Shown: positions 16,993 to 25,068 of the stretch, one piece after another
How positions within the stretch are numbered: the first letter of the stretch is position 1
How the letters are laid out: every line of letters starts with the position of its first letter
Assembly: GCF_004801305.1 (NCBI RefSeq)
Contig: NZ_SSOD01000006.1
Span: 62,001 to 126,000 of the forward strand
Direction: 5' to 3'
DNA length: 64,000 nt
Source of the DNA: Pseudothauera rhizosphaerae
Lineage (GTDB): Bacteria; Pseudomonadota; Gammaproteobacteria; Burkholderiales; Rhodocyclaceae
The notes under the pieces: generated by a model
The model's input: the letters and a program-made list of their open reading frames with translations, nothing else
Databases searched by the model: none
What the model was told of the DNA's origin: nothing
Translations under genes and position numbers: made by a program

Positions 16993-18183
16993 ATGGGTGC
17001 AATGACACGGAACTTGCCCATGATAGATCCTGCCCATCCGCCCGCGGTGGTCGTCGGACTCTGCGCGCATGGCCTCGGCATTGCCCGCGCCCTCCACGGT
17101 GCCGGCGTGCCGGTGCATGCCCTTGAAGCCAATCCCCAGCTTCCCGGTTTGCGCACGGCCTGCGCACGCATCCATCCGGTGGCGGACATCAACGGCGAGG
17201 GCTTGGTGGATGCGCTGCTGAGGCTCGCCCCGGAACTGGGCGATGCCGGCAGGCCGGTGCTGCTCCTGACCAACGACCGCATGGCCGAGACCATCGGCCG
17301 CCACGTGGACGAGATCGAACGGCATTACGTGCTGAGCTGGGGCCACGCCGCCGCGAGGCTGTTGCCCCTGCTGCACAAGCAGCACATCGAGGAACGCTGC
17401 GGACAGACCGGCATCGCCTATCCGCGCACGGTCCTGGTAAAGAATCTCGAGCAGCTCGCGCAACAGCTCGCCGGCCTGCGCTTCCCGGTGATCGCCAAAC
17501 CGGTACGCCCCGTCTCCGCCTTCAAGACCATCGTCGCCCACTCCGCGGCGGAACTGGACGCGGCACGGCCCCGCCTGGCCCAGAGCATGCCGGTGATCGT
17601 GCAGGAATTCATCCCCGGGGACGACGGCCACATCCGCTTCGGCGCCCTGTACCTGGACCGCGGCCGGGTCGTCGCCCGCTTCGAGGGCCGCAAGCTGCGC
17701 TCGCGCCCCATGGGTCACACCACCATCGCCGTGTCCGAACCGTCCGACGAGGTAAACGAGCTCGCGGTGCGCTTCTTCGAAGGCCTGGAGCTGTCCGGCC
17801 CGGTCTCGCTGGAACTCAAGAAGGATGCGGACGGTACCTCCTGGGTCATCGAGCCCACGGTGGGCCGGACGGACTTCTGGGTGGGCCTGTGCATCGCCAA
17901 CGGCGTGAACCTGCCCCTGATCGAATACCGGGTCGGCGCCGGGCTCGGCGCCCAGGCCGGCACCCAGACGGGCAAGGGCCTGTGGATCAACGGCGAACGC
18001 GATCCGGCGGCCCTGGGCTGGCTGCTGCTGCACCATCCCGCCTTCCTGGTGGGACGGCCCATCAAGGGCGTCTATGCGGAACGGACGGACCCCGCCCCCT
18101 TCGCCCTCACCGTCCGCCGCCGCCTGCGCAAGCTCCCCGGGCAGGCCCTGCGTGCCGTGCGCCGCCTGCTGCCGGCCCACTGA
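16993..18183 (+). CDS. ATP-grasp carboxylate-amine ligase-like protein (1)
   Basis: A 396-residue protein with an N-terminal pre-ATP-grasp Rossmann-like part (AVVVGLCAHGLGIARALHGAGV) and an ATP-grasp core. The core has PVIAKPVRP (ATP Lys), VIVQEFIPGDDGHIRFGA, and VSLELKKDADGTSWVIEPTVGR (Mg-binding Glu; the usual ExN is changed to EPTVGR). Relatives ligate D-aspartate or other amino acids to carboxylates. It starts the second + strand operon; three ATGs (16993, 17002, 17020) are possible and none has a clear ribosome-binding site, so the longest is given. The 6-nt gap to the next gene implies a shared transcript. Substrate unknown. Confidence 0.83.
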   Translation: MGAMTRNLPMIDPAHPPAVVVGLCAHGLGIARALHGAGVPVHALEANPQLPGLRTACARIHPVADINGEGLVDALLRLAPELGDAGRPVLLLTNDRMAETIGRHVDEIERHYVLSWGHAAARLLPLLHKQHIEERCGQTGIAYPRTVLVKNLEQLAQQLAGLRFPVIAKPVRPVSAFKTIVAHSAAELDAARPRLAQSMPVIVQEFIPGDDGHIRFGALYLDRGRVVARFEGRKLRSRPMGHTTIAVSEPSDEVNELAVRFFEGLELSGPVSLELKKDADGTSWVIEPTVGRTDFWVGLCIANGVNLPLIEYRVGAGLGAQAGTQTGKGLWINGERDPAALGWLLLHHPAFLVGRPIKGVYAERTDPAPFALTVRRRLRKLPGQALRAVRRLLPAH

Positions 18184-18189
18184 GCCCCC

Positions 18190-19053
18190 ATGAACGCCCC
18201 GCCGTCCCCCGACATTCCTGGCGTGCGCGACCGCGCCGCCAGACTGTGCGAGACGCTCGCTTCCCGTCTCGCCGCGGACTGGCCGGACCTGTGGCAGGCC
18301 TGCGAGGCGGGCCGCCCCCTGCCGGCCACCGCAATCCCGCCCGCGGCGGCCGATCCACTCGCCCGCCACGAACTCGCCTCGCTGCTGCGGGAGGCGGGTC
18401 CGGAACGCGCCCCCATCGCGCTGCCCGCCTCCGTCACCGCACTCTACGCCGCGGAGCACGAACGCATCCTCGCAGCCCTCGAAGACGAAGGCACCCCGGT
18501 GGCCCCCGCCGCCGACCGCTGGAAGAAGAACCACGCCATCCTCACCGGGCAGCTCATCCCGGTGGGCGCGGAATTCGCGCAGCCTGCCTCCGGCATCCCC
18601 CGCAGCCTGCTGCTGCGAGGAGGCTTCGCCCAGCAACTGCGGATGCTGCGCACCGTGGCCCTGGAGACGGGCGGTTTCCGCCCCCTGCTGGAACTGCATG
18701 CCCATCCGGACAGCCTCGCTACCTTCCACGAGGAAGGCTGGCGCGCCACTTACCATCGCCTCGCCGAAATCCTGCAGCTCAATCCCGCGTACCGGGGTGT
18801 CATGGCATCGAGCTGGTTCCGCGATCCCGCGCTGCGGACCATCAGCCCCCGGCTGGGCTATCTCCGCGACTACCCGGAACGGCACGGCGCGCGCATGTTC
18901 CTGACCGGGGTGGACAGGGTCGGCACGTCGGGGGCGCTGGCCCGCTCGCCCACGCGGCAGCGGCTGTTCCGGGAAGGCGCCTACGTCCCCCGCATCCACA
19001 TGATGGTCTGGCCGCGCAAGGCCCTGCTCCGCTGGCACGAGGACGACCGCTGA
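18190..19053 (+). CDS. Conserved-looking protein of unknown function
   Basis: I do not recognise this 287-residue soluble protein. It has no signal peptide or membrane segment. The C-terminal half contains strongly patterned motifs: LELHAHPDSL, FHEEGWRATYHRLAEIL, MASSWFRDPALRTISPRLGYLRD and YVPRIHMMVWPR. Clustered His, Trp and Arg suggest an active site more than a scaffold. It lies between the ATP-grasp gene (6 nt) and a deacetylase gene (1 nt), so its job is probably tied to the same modification. Coding status is supported by the tight operon packing. Confidence 0.8.
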   Translation: MNAPPSPDIPGVRDRAARLCETLASRLAADWPDLWQACEAGRPLPATAIPPAAADPLARHELASLLREAGPERAPIALPASVTALYAAEHERILAALEDEGTPVAPAADRWKKNHAILTGQLIPVGAEFAQPASGIPRSLLLRGGFAQQLRMLRTVALETGGFRPLLELHAHPDSLATFHEEGWRATYHRLAEILQLNPAYRGVMASSWFRDPALRTISPRLGYLRDYPERHGARMFLTGVDRVGTSGALARSPTRQRLFREGAYVPRIHMMVWPRKALLRWHEDDR

Positions 19054-19054
19054 C

Positions 19055-20119
19055 ATGGCCCCCGGACTCAAGGAAACCGCCCTGCGGGCCGCGAAGGCGG
19101 CGGGCCTGTTCGGATTCGCCCGCCGGCTGACCGCGGACCGCCTGCGCATCCTGTGCTACCACGGCATCTGGCTGGCCGAGGGGCAGCCCAACCCCTTCAA
19201 CTTCCTCTACATGCAGCCCGGGCGCTTCGCCCGGCGCCTCGACCTGCTGCGCGCCTGGGGCTATCCCGTGCTGCCCCTGGGCGAGGCCCTGCAGCGGCTG
19301 GACCACGGCACGCTGCCGCCCGCCGCGGTGGCGATCACCATCGACGACGGCTGGTACGGCAGCTACCGCCACATGGTGCCGGAACTGGTGCGCCGGGGCC
19401 TGCCGGCAACCATCTATCTGACCACCTACCATGCCGAGAAGCAGACCGCGGTGTTCGGCGTCGCCCTGCAGTACCTGCTGCAGACGGGTCCGCAGCGCAC
19501 CCTGGACTGCGCCCGGCTGCCGCTCCCCTTCGGCGGGCGGGTGGACCTGGACGATGCCACCGCGCGGGAAGAGGTGCAGGCGGCGATCCGCGATCATGCC
19601 GCCGCCCATCTCGATGCGGCGCAGCACGACAACCTGCTCGGCTCGGTGGCGGAGGCCCTCGGCACCGACTGGCCGGCCATCCGGGACGGCCGCTTCTTCC
19701 ACCTGATGAGCCTGGACGAGGCGGCGCAATGCGCTGCCCAAGGCATCGACTTCCAGTTGCACACCCACCGCCACCGGGTCACGGCTGGCGGCAAACCCTG
19801 CATCGCCGAGGAGATCGCGGCGAATCGCGCCCGGCTGGCGGCCGTCACCGCCACCGCGGCGACCCACTTCTGCTACCCCAGCGGCGAGTGGGAACCCGAA
19901 CACCTGCCCCACCTGCGTGCGGCCGGCGTCGTCAGCGCCACCACCACGGACAACGGCCTGTGCGCGCCCGGCCACGAACGCCTGGCCCTGCCGCGCATCC
20001 TGGACGGGGACCGCGTCTCCGAACTCGAATTCGAGGCCGAACTCTCCGGCTTCATGGAAATCAAGCGCCTGCTGGCCCCCCGCGCCCGGCGGAAAACGAC
20101 GGCCCCACGACCCACATGA
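19055..20119 (+). CDS. Polysaccharide deacetylase (NodB/CE4 family)
   Basis: A 354-residue CE4-type protein. LCYHGIW precedes the catalytic domain, then ITIDDGWYGSYRHMVPEL (motif 1), GLPATIYLTT, FQLHTHRHRV (metal-binding His cluster) and CYPSGEWEP. The architecture resembles cytoplasmic NodB-like deacetylases of O-unit or EPS precursors. It starts 1 nt after the upstream stop and ends in an ATGA overlap with the phosphatase gene. Its differences from the copies at 5283, 20727 and 41628 suggest distinct substrates. Confidence 0.88.
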   Translation: MAPGLKETALRAAKAAGLFGFARRLTADRLRILCYHGIWLAEGQPNPFNFLYMQPGRFARRLDLLRAWGYPVLPLGEALQRLDHGTLPPAAVAITIDDGWYGSYRHMVPELVRRGLPATIYLTTYHAEKQTAVFGVALQYLLQTGPQRTLDCARLPLPFGGRVDLDDATAREEVQAAIRDHAAAHLDAAQHDNLLGSVAEALGTDWPAIRDGRFFHLMSLDEAAQCAAQGIDFQLHTHRHRVTAGGKPCIAEEIAANRARLAAVTATAATHFCYPSGEWEPEHLPHLRAAGVVSATTTDNGLCAPGHERLALPRILDGDRVSELEFEAELSGFMEIKRLLAPRARRKTTAPRPT

Positions 20120-20730
20120 ACGCAATCCCGCCCGGCGTGCGCAGACGGTTCGCGCGCATCCTCCACCTGATCGAGACCAACCACGGCACGCACCGGGGCT
20201 GGGTGCGCTACCTGCTGGGGCAGATGGAAGGAGTGTTCGGCCCGCGGGAGCGCTTCCGCCACATCGAGCCGGCCGCGGTGGAACGGCTGGTCTTCGTCTG
20301 CCTGGGCAACATCAACCGCAGCGCCTTCGCCCACGCCGTGGCCGCCGCGGGCAAGGCCCGCTGCGCGTCCATCGGGCTCGCCACCACCACCGGCGCCCGC
20401 GCCACCGAGATCGCCCGCGGCATCGCGCCGGAGTTCGGCATCTCCCTGGACGGGCACCGGGCCACGGACATCGGCGACTACGAACTGCAGCCCGGCGACC
20501 TGCTGCTGGTCATGGAACTGCGCCATGCCCACCGCCTCGCGGCGCGGGGCATCCCACCCCGGCAGATCGCGCTCCTCGGCCACTGGGCGCGGCCCATCCG
20601 CTACCACATCCACGACCCCCACACCCTGTCGGTGGAGTACTACCGCAGTTGCTTCGCCGTCATCCAGCCCGCCGTCCGCCGCCTGGTGGCCGAACTGGCC
20701 GCGGCCGACAGCCCGAGCACGCGCCCATGA
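20116..20730 (+). CDS. Low-molecular-weight protein-tyrosine phosphatase-like protein
   Basis: A 204-residue protein. The LMW-PTP signature is FVCLGNINRSAFAH (CX5R-S: C62, R68, S69), and a late HDPHT supplies the expected general-acid Asp-Pro. Roughly 55 extra residues precede the catalytic loop, which usually lies near residue 10, so it carries an unusual N-terminal helical extension. In EPS loci such phosphatases (Wzb type) reverse the C-terminal tyrosine phosphorylation of the chain-length kinase, here the protein at 46308-47252. It overlaps both neighbours by 4 nt (ATGA), an unusual place for a Wzb between two deacetylases, so another role is possible. Confidence 0.87.
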   Translation: MNAIPPGVRRRFARILHLIETNHGTHRGWVRYLLGQMEGVFGPRERFRHIEPAAVERLVFVCLGNINRSAFAHAVAAAGKARCASIGLATTTGARATEIARGIAPEFGISLDGHRATDIGDYELQPGDLLLVMELRHAHRLAARGIPPRQIALLGHWARPIRYHIHDPHTLSVEYYRSCFAVIQPAVRRLVAELAAADSPSTRP

Positions 20731-21686
20731 ACGTCTTCCTCACCTTCGATATCGAGATCTGGTGCAACGACTGGAACGCGCTGGACGAGCGCTTCCCCGC
20801 GGCCTTCGAGCGCTACGTCTACGGGCGCTCGGCGGCGGGGGAATATGCCCTGCCCAGGACGCTGGAACTCCTCGCGGCCCACGGCCTGAAGGGGGTGTTC
20901 TTCGTCGAACCCCTGTTCTCGGCCCGCTTCGGCGCCCGCCACCTGGAAACCATCGTCGGCATGATTCAGGACGCCGGGCAGGAAGTGCAGCTCCACCTGC
21001 ACCCGGAATGGACGGACGAAATCCGCCCCGCCGTCTTCCCGGACAAGCCCTACAAGCGCCAGCATCTCTTCCACTACTCCCTGGACGAGCAGACCCGGCT
21101 GATCGCCCTGGGCCTGGACCTGCTGCGCGGGGCCGGCGCCCGGGATGTGAACGCCTTCCGCGCCGGCAGCTTCGGCGCCAACCGGGACACCCTGCTGGCC
21201 GCCGAAGCCTGCGGGCTGCGCTACGACTCCAGCCTGAACATGTGTGCCTCCGTTTCCGGCCGGGACATCCGCGACGCCGAGCCCTTCCATTTCCCGCGCC
21301 CCCACGGCGCGCTGCAATTGGTGCCCATGACCGTCTTCCGCGACGGCCGCGGCCGGCTGCGCCCGGCCCAGGTGGGCGCCTGCAGCTTCGCGGAGCTGAA
21401 GGATGTGCTGGCGGATTCCGCGGCCCGCGGACACGGGTGCGTCACCCTCCTGTCCCACAATTTCGAGATGCTGCGGGCCGGCAGCAGCAAACCCGACAAG
21501 GTGGTGGTGTCCCGCTTCGAAGCCCTGTGCCGCCACCTGGCCCGGCACCGGGACACCCTGCCCACGCGGGGCTTTCACGACGCGCTGGAGTGGACGCCGG
21601 CACCGCCGGATGGCGCCCTCGCCCGCAGCGGGCGCCTGGCGACCGGGCGGCGCCTCGTGGAGCAGGCGTTGCGCCGGCTGAACTGA
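20727..21686 (+). CDS. Polysaccharide deacetylase-like protein (YadE/NodB fold)
   Basis: A 319-residue protein. It begins with FLTFDIEIWCNDW, where FDIE replaces the classical FDDG; EVQLHLHPEW (metal His residues), RAGSFGANRDTLLAAEACGLRYDSS and TLLSHNFEM follow. This is the divergent deacetylase form seen in capsule and EPS clusters. It overlaps the LMW-PTP gene by ATGA. The second acidic residue is shifted, so metal coordination may follow the D-I-E pattern known in the XrtA-type deacetylases. Likely cytoplasmic; no signal peptide. Confidence 0.84.
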   Translation: MNVFLTFDIEIWCNDWNALDERFPAAFERYVYGRSAAGEYALPRTLELLAAHGLKGVFFVEPLFSARFGARHLETIVGMIQDAGQEVQLHLHPEWTDEIRPAVFPDKPYKRQHLFHYSLDEQTRLIALGLDLLRGAGARDVNAFRAGSFGANRDTLLAAEACGLRYDSSLNMCASVSGRDIRDAEPFHFPRPHGALQLVPMTVFRDGRGRLRPAQVGACSFAELKDVLADSAARGHGCVTLLSHNFEMLRAGSSKPDKVVVSRFEALCRHLARHRDTLPTRGFHDALEWTPAPPDGALARSGRLATGRRLVEQALRRLN

Positions 21687-21698
21687 ACGAGGATTTCC

Positions 21699-22925
21699 GT
21701 GACAACGACGGCCCCGCCCTCCCCGCCCTGCCTCGTGCTGGGCATCGACACCCAGATCGGCCTCGGCGTGATCCGCGAACTGGGCCGGGCCGGCATTCCC
21801 GTGATCGGGCTCGCCAATCGCGCCAACTCCATCGGCCTTACGTCCCGCTACCTGCACCGGGGCCTGGTGGCCGGCCCCCGGCGGGACGAAGCGCTGGTGG
21901 CACGCATCCGCGCCCTGGGAGAGGAGTACGGCGAGGCGGTCCTGCTGGCCATCTCGGAAACCGACCTCACCTGGCTCATCGCCAACGCCAACCGCCTGGG
22001 CAGGGTCCGCGCGGTCACGCCGCCGCCGGAAGCCTTCCGCAGCGTGCTGGACAAAACCCGCACGCTGGAACTTGCCCGGCAGGTGGGCATACGGGTGCCC
22101 GTCAGCGTCCATTGCGAGACTCTTGCCGACTGGCAGCGGGCGGCCGCTTCGGTGCGCTACCCGGTGATCGTCAAGTGGGCCGACCCCATGAGCGCCGCCC
22201 GGCGGCTGCAGCCCCTGAACCTGAAGCCGCGCAAGCTGGAATACGCCCTGGACGCGGACGCCCTGCTCGCCATCGGCAGGCGCTACGAGGCGGCCGGCGT
22301 CTGGCCCCTGGTCCAGGAATACTGCCCGGGGCGCGGCCTGGGGCAGTTCTTCTTCATGCACGAGGGCCGCGCCGTGCGCCGCTTCCAGCACCTGCGCATC
22401 GCCGAATGGCCGCCGGAAGGGGGTTTTTCCAGCGTCTGCGACGCGGTGCCCCTGTCGCAGCACGCCGATCTGCAGGAACGCTCCATCGCCCTGCTGCAGG
22501 CCCTGGGCTGGGAAGGCGTGGCCATGGTGGAATACCGCCTCGACGAGGCCACCGGCGAGGCGGTGCTGATGGAGATCAACGGGCGCTTCTGGGGCAGCTT
22601 TCCCCTCGCGGTCCATGCCGGCGCCGGCTTCGCACTCCTCGCCTACGGCCTGCAGGGCCTGGGCCGCATGCCGGAACTGCCCCCGCTCGCCGACGACCTG
22701 CGCTGCCGCATGGGCAGCACGGAACTGAAGCGCCTGGCCCGCATCCTGTTCCAGCCCGGACGCATCGCCGACCCCCATTTCCGCCGCCGCCCGGCCCATG
22801 AGGCCTGGCGCTACCTGCGGGATTTCCTGCGCCCGAAGGTGCGCTACTACCTGTGGAGCGGCGACGACCCCCGGCCCTTCTTCGCCGACCTGCGCAACGT
22901 CGTGCGGAAACTGCTCCCGTCCTGA
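21699..22925 (+). CDS. ATP-grasp carboxylate-amine ligase-like protein (2)
   Basis: A 408-residue ATP-grasp protein. PCLVLGIDTQIGLGVIRELG forms the pre-ATP-grasp fold; YPVIVKWADP (ATP Lys), PLVQEYCPGRGLGQFFF and AVLMEINGRFWGS (Mg-binding E-x-N intact) give the core. It is related to carbamoyl-phosphate-synthase-like ligases of sugar and peptide modification. The GTG start at 21699 has GAGG 5-8 nt upstream. It ends the operon begun by the first ATP-grasp gene at 16993, so the unit is bracketed by two different ligases. Substrate unknown. Confidence 0.86.
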   Translation: MTTTAPPSPPCLVLGIDTQIGLGVIRELGRAGIPVIGLANRANSIGLTSRYLHRGLVAGPRRDEALVARIRALGEEYGEAVLLAISETDLTWLIANANRLGRVRAVTPPPEAFRSVLDKTRTLELARQVGIRVPVSVHCETLADWQRAAASVRYPVIVKWADPMSAARRLQPLNLKPRKLEYALDADALLAIGRRYEAAGVWPLVQEYCPGRGLGQFFFMHEGRAVRRFQHLRIAEWPPEGGFSSVCDAVPLSQHADLQERSIALLQALGWEGVAMVEYRLDEATGEAVLMEINGRFWGSFPLAVHAGAGFALLAYGLQGLGRMPELPPLADDLRCRMGSTELKRLARILFQPGRIADPHFRRRPAHEAWRYLRDFLRPKVRYYLWSGDDPRPFFADLRNVVRKLLPS

Positions 22926-23104
22926 TTACGTGCCGCGGGGCGACGATGGCAAGCCGCCGGCCTGAATCCGGACGACGCAGTTCTTCTCGAAAAGTGTCGC
23001 GGGAACGATGCGGTTCTGAATCATGGTAAAAGGCCCTGTCTGAATGTCCAGGCCGCCAACTCGTTGAACCGGCGGCCGAATGCGCCACCGTCGCGCACCC
23101 GCCC
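22926..23104. other. Intergenic gap without recognised features
   Basis: About 180 bp between the ATP-grasp gene and the OpgC-like gene. I see no strong hairpin, tRNA or convincing -35/-10 pair. A promoter for the OpgC/SGNH pair may lie here, but nothing in the sequence fixes it. Confidence 0.4.
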
Positions 23105-24277
23105 ATGTTCCGCTCCCCGCCGCTCCCCGCCCCGATCCAGCCCCCCGCCGGCACGCGCGACCTGCGGCTGGACTTCTTCCGCGGCCTGGCGCTGTGGTGG
23201 ATCTTCCTCGACCACATCCCGGACAACTTCTTCAGCTGGCTGACGGTGCGCAACGTCGGCTTCTCCGACGCCACCGAGATCTTCGTCTTCATCTCCGGCT
23301 ACGCGGCGGCGCTCGCCTACCGCCGGCCGCTGCAGCAGCAGGGTTTCGGTTTCACCACGCTGCACGTGTGGCGGCGCTGCTGGCAGCTCTACGTCGCCCA
23401 CCTCATCCTGTTCCTGTTCTACACCGCGCAGATCAGCTACGTCGCCGAGCACTTCGGCAACCCGATGTACATGGACGAGATGAACGTCACGCGGCTGCTC
23501 GACGCGCCCCACCTCGCCCTGCTGGAAGCGCTGCTGCTCGAATTCCGGCCGGCCAACATGGACGTGCTGCCGATGTACATCGTGCTGCTGCTCGGCTTCC
23601 CGCCCCTGCTGTGGCTGCTGCTGCGGCGGCCGTCGGCGGCGCTGGCGATCTCGCTCGCGCTCTTCGTCGCGGTGCGCTTCACCGAACTCAACCTGCCCGC
23701 CTACCCGCCCGGCAACGGCTGGTACTTCAATCCCTTCGCCTGGCAGTTCCTGTTCGTGATCGGCGCCTGGTGCGCCCTCCATCCGGCCGTCGGCAAGTGG
23801 CCCGCGGGCTGGCGGCGCGCGGTCGACGTGGCGGCGGCGGTTTACCTCGCCGCCGCCGCGGTCGTCGTCGCCAGTTGGAGCGTCCCCGCGGTCGAGGCCT
23901 GGATACCCGGCTGGCTGGCCGACTGGATGTACCCCATCGACAAGACCAGCCTCGACACGCTGCGCCTCGCCCATTTCCTCGCGCTGGCCCACCTCACGCT
24001 GCGCTGCGTGCCGCGCGACGCCCACTGGCTCGCCCGGCGCTGGGTGCGGCCGCTGATCGTGTGCGGGCGGCATTCACTGCACGTATTCTGCCTGGGCATC
24101 TTCCTGTCCTTCGCCGGCCACCTCGTGCTGATCGAATTCAACGGCAGCGTGGCCGCGCAGTTGGCGGTGAGCGTCGCGGGGATAGCCGCGATGTGCGCGC
24201 TCGCGTATGTTCTGAGCTGGTATGGCGGCCGGGTGCGCAGTGCGGCGCTACGGAAACGGGAGCTGGAGGCACGATGA
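23105..24277 (+). CDS. OpgC-domain integral membrane acyltransferase
   Basis: A 390-residue protein with about 10 transmembrane helices. The N-terminal RDLRLDFFRGLALWWIFLDHIP is the hallmark of the OpgC/acyltransferase-3-like group (RxxxxDxxRG...H), and FSDATEIFVFISGYAAALAYRR follows. OpgC succinylates periplasmic glucans in enterobacteria; this subgroup is often found beside SGNH hydrolases and probably O-acylates a polysaccharide. The SGNH gene overlaps its end by ATGA, making a two-gene acyl-modification unit. Likely substrate here is the EPS or a periplasmic glucan (inference). Confidence 0.9.
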   Translation: MFRSPPLPAPIQPPAGTRDLRLDFFRGLALWWIFLDHIPDNFFSWLTVRNVGFSDATEIFVFISGYAAALAYRRPLQQQGFGFTTLHVWRRCWQLYVAHLILFLFYTAQISYVAEHFGNPMYMDEMNVTRLLDAPHLALLEALLLEFRPANMDVLPMYIVLLLGFPPLLWLLLRRPSAALAISLALFVAVRFTELNLPAYPPGNGWYFNPFAWQFLFVIGAWCALHPAVGKWPAGWRRAVDVAAAVYLAAAAVVVASWSVPAVEAWIPGWLADWMYPIDKTSLDTLRLAHFLALAHLTLRCVPRDAHWLARRWVRPLIVCGRHSLHVFCLGIFLSFAGHLVLIEFNGSVAAQLAVSVAGIAAMCALAYVLSWYGGRVRSAALRKRELEAR

Positions 24278-25059
24278 AACGGGTCGGATACGCGGCACGC
24301 CCGCGGCGTTTCGTCCATCGGCTGATCGCCGCGGCGCTGGCCTGCGCGCTCGGCGGCGCGCCCGCGTCCGCCGCCGCGGAGGAAGCCGAAGCGCCGCCCT
24401 GCGGCGTGCCCGCCGAGCTGCTGCAGCACAACCCGCCGCTCGCCAACAGCGCGCGCGCGCTCGGCGGCGGCAGGCTGACGGTGGTGGTGTGGGGCACGCG
24501 CTCATCGACCGACGGCGCCAGCGGCACCAGCCAGGCCTATCCCGCCCATCTGCGCGCCAGCCTCGCGCGGCACTATCCCTCCGCCGACATCCGCGTCGAG
24601 GTGGTGTCGCAGCCCGGCCATACCGCCGTGCGGATGCTGCGCAACATCGGCGCGGTGCAGGCGCTGCGGCCCGACCTGGTGATCTGGCAGACCGGCACGG
24701 CCGATGCCGTGCGCAACGCCTCGCTGCAGCAGTTCGGCCGTGCGGTGGCGCGCGGCCTGAAGAGCCTGCGCGAGCGCGGCGCCGACGTGATCCTGATGGA
24801 CATGCAGTACGGCCCCTACACCGAACTGCTGACCAACGCCAAACCCTACCGCGGCTATCTGTGGTGGGTGTCGCGCCGGGAAAACGTCGGGCTGATGCCG
24901 CGCTACCAGGTGATGGAGCACTGGTCCGAACAGGGCCGCTTCGACCTCGCCACCGAGGACCGCGACCTCCAGCGCGCCAACGCCGACGCCATCCATGCCT
25001 GCCTGGGCGAGACGCTCGGCTGGATGATCGCCGACGCGGTGGAACGGGCGCGCCCCTGA
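24274..25059 (+). CDS. Secreted SGNH/GDSL-like esterase or acyltransferase partner
   Basis: A 261-residue protein with a signal peptide (RLIAAALACALGGAPASAAA, cleavage near residue 35). The SGNH pattern is degenerate: VVVWGTRSSTDGASGTSQAYP occupies the block I position (Ser for the usual GDS), VVSQPGHTA gives block II Gly, DLVIWQTGTADA matches block III (Gly-Thr-x-Asp replacing GxND), and DRDLQRANADAIH holds the C-terminal Asp/His. It should act in the periplasm. Coupled to the OpgC-like gene by an ATGA overlap; together they resemble two-component polysaccharide O-acylation systems. Confidence 0.82.
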   Translation: MKRVGYAARPRRFVHRLIAAALACALGGAPASAAAEEAEAPPCGVPAELLQHNPPLANSARALGGGRLTVVVWGTRSSTDGASGTSQAYPAHLRASLARHYPSADIRVEVVSQPGHTAVRMLRNIGAVQALRPDLVIWQTGTADAVRNASLQQFGRAVARGLKSLRERGADVILMDMQYGPYTELLTNAKPYRGYLWWVSRRENVGLMPRYQVMEHWSEQGRFDLATEDRDLQRANADAIHACLGETLGWMIADAVERARP

Positions 25060-25068
25060 TTCAACCTG

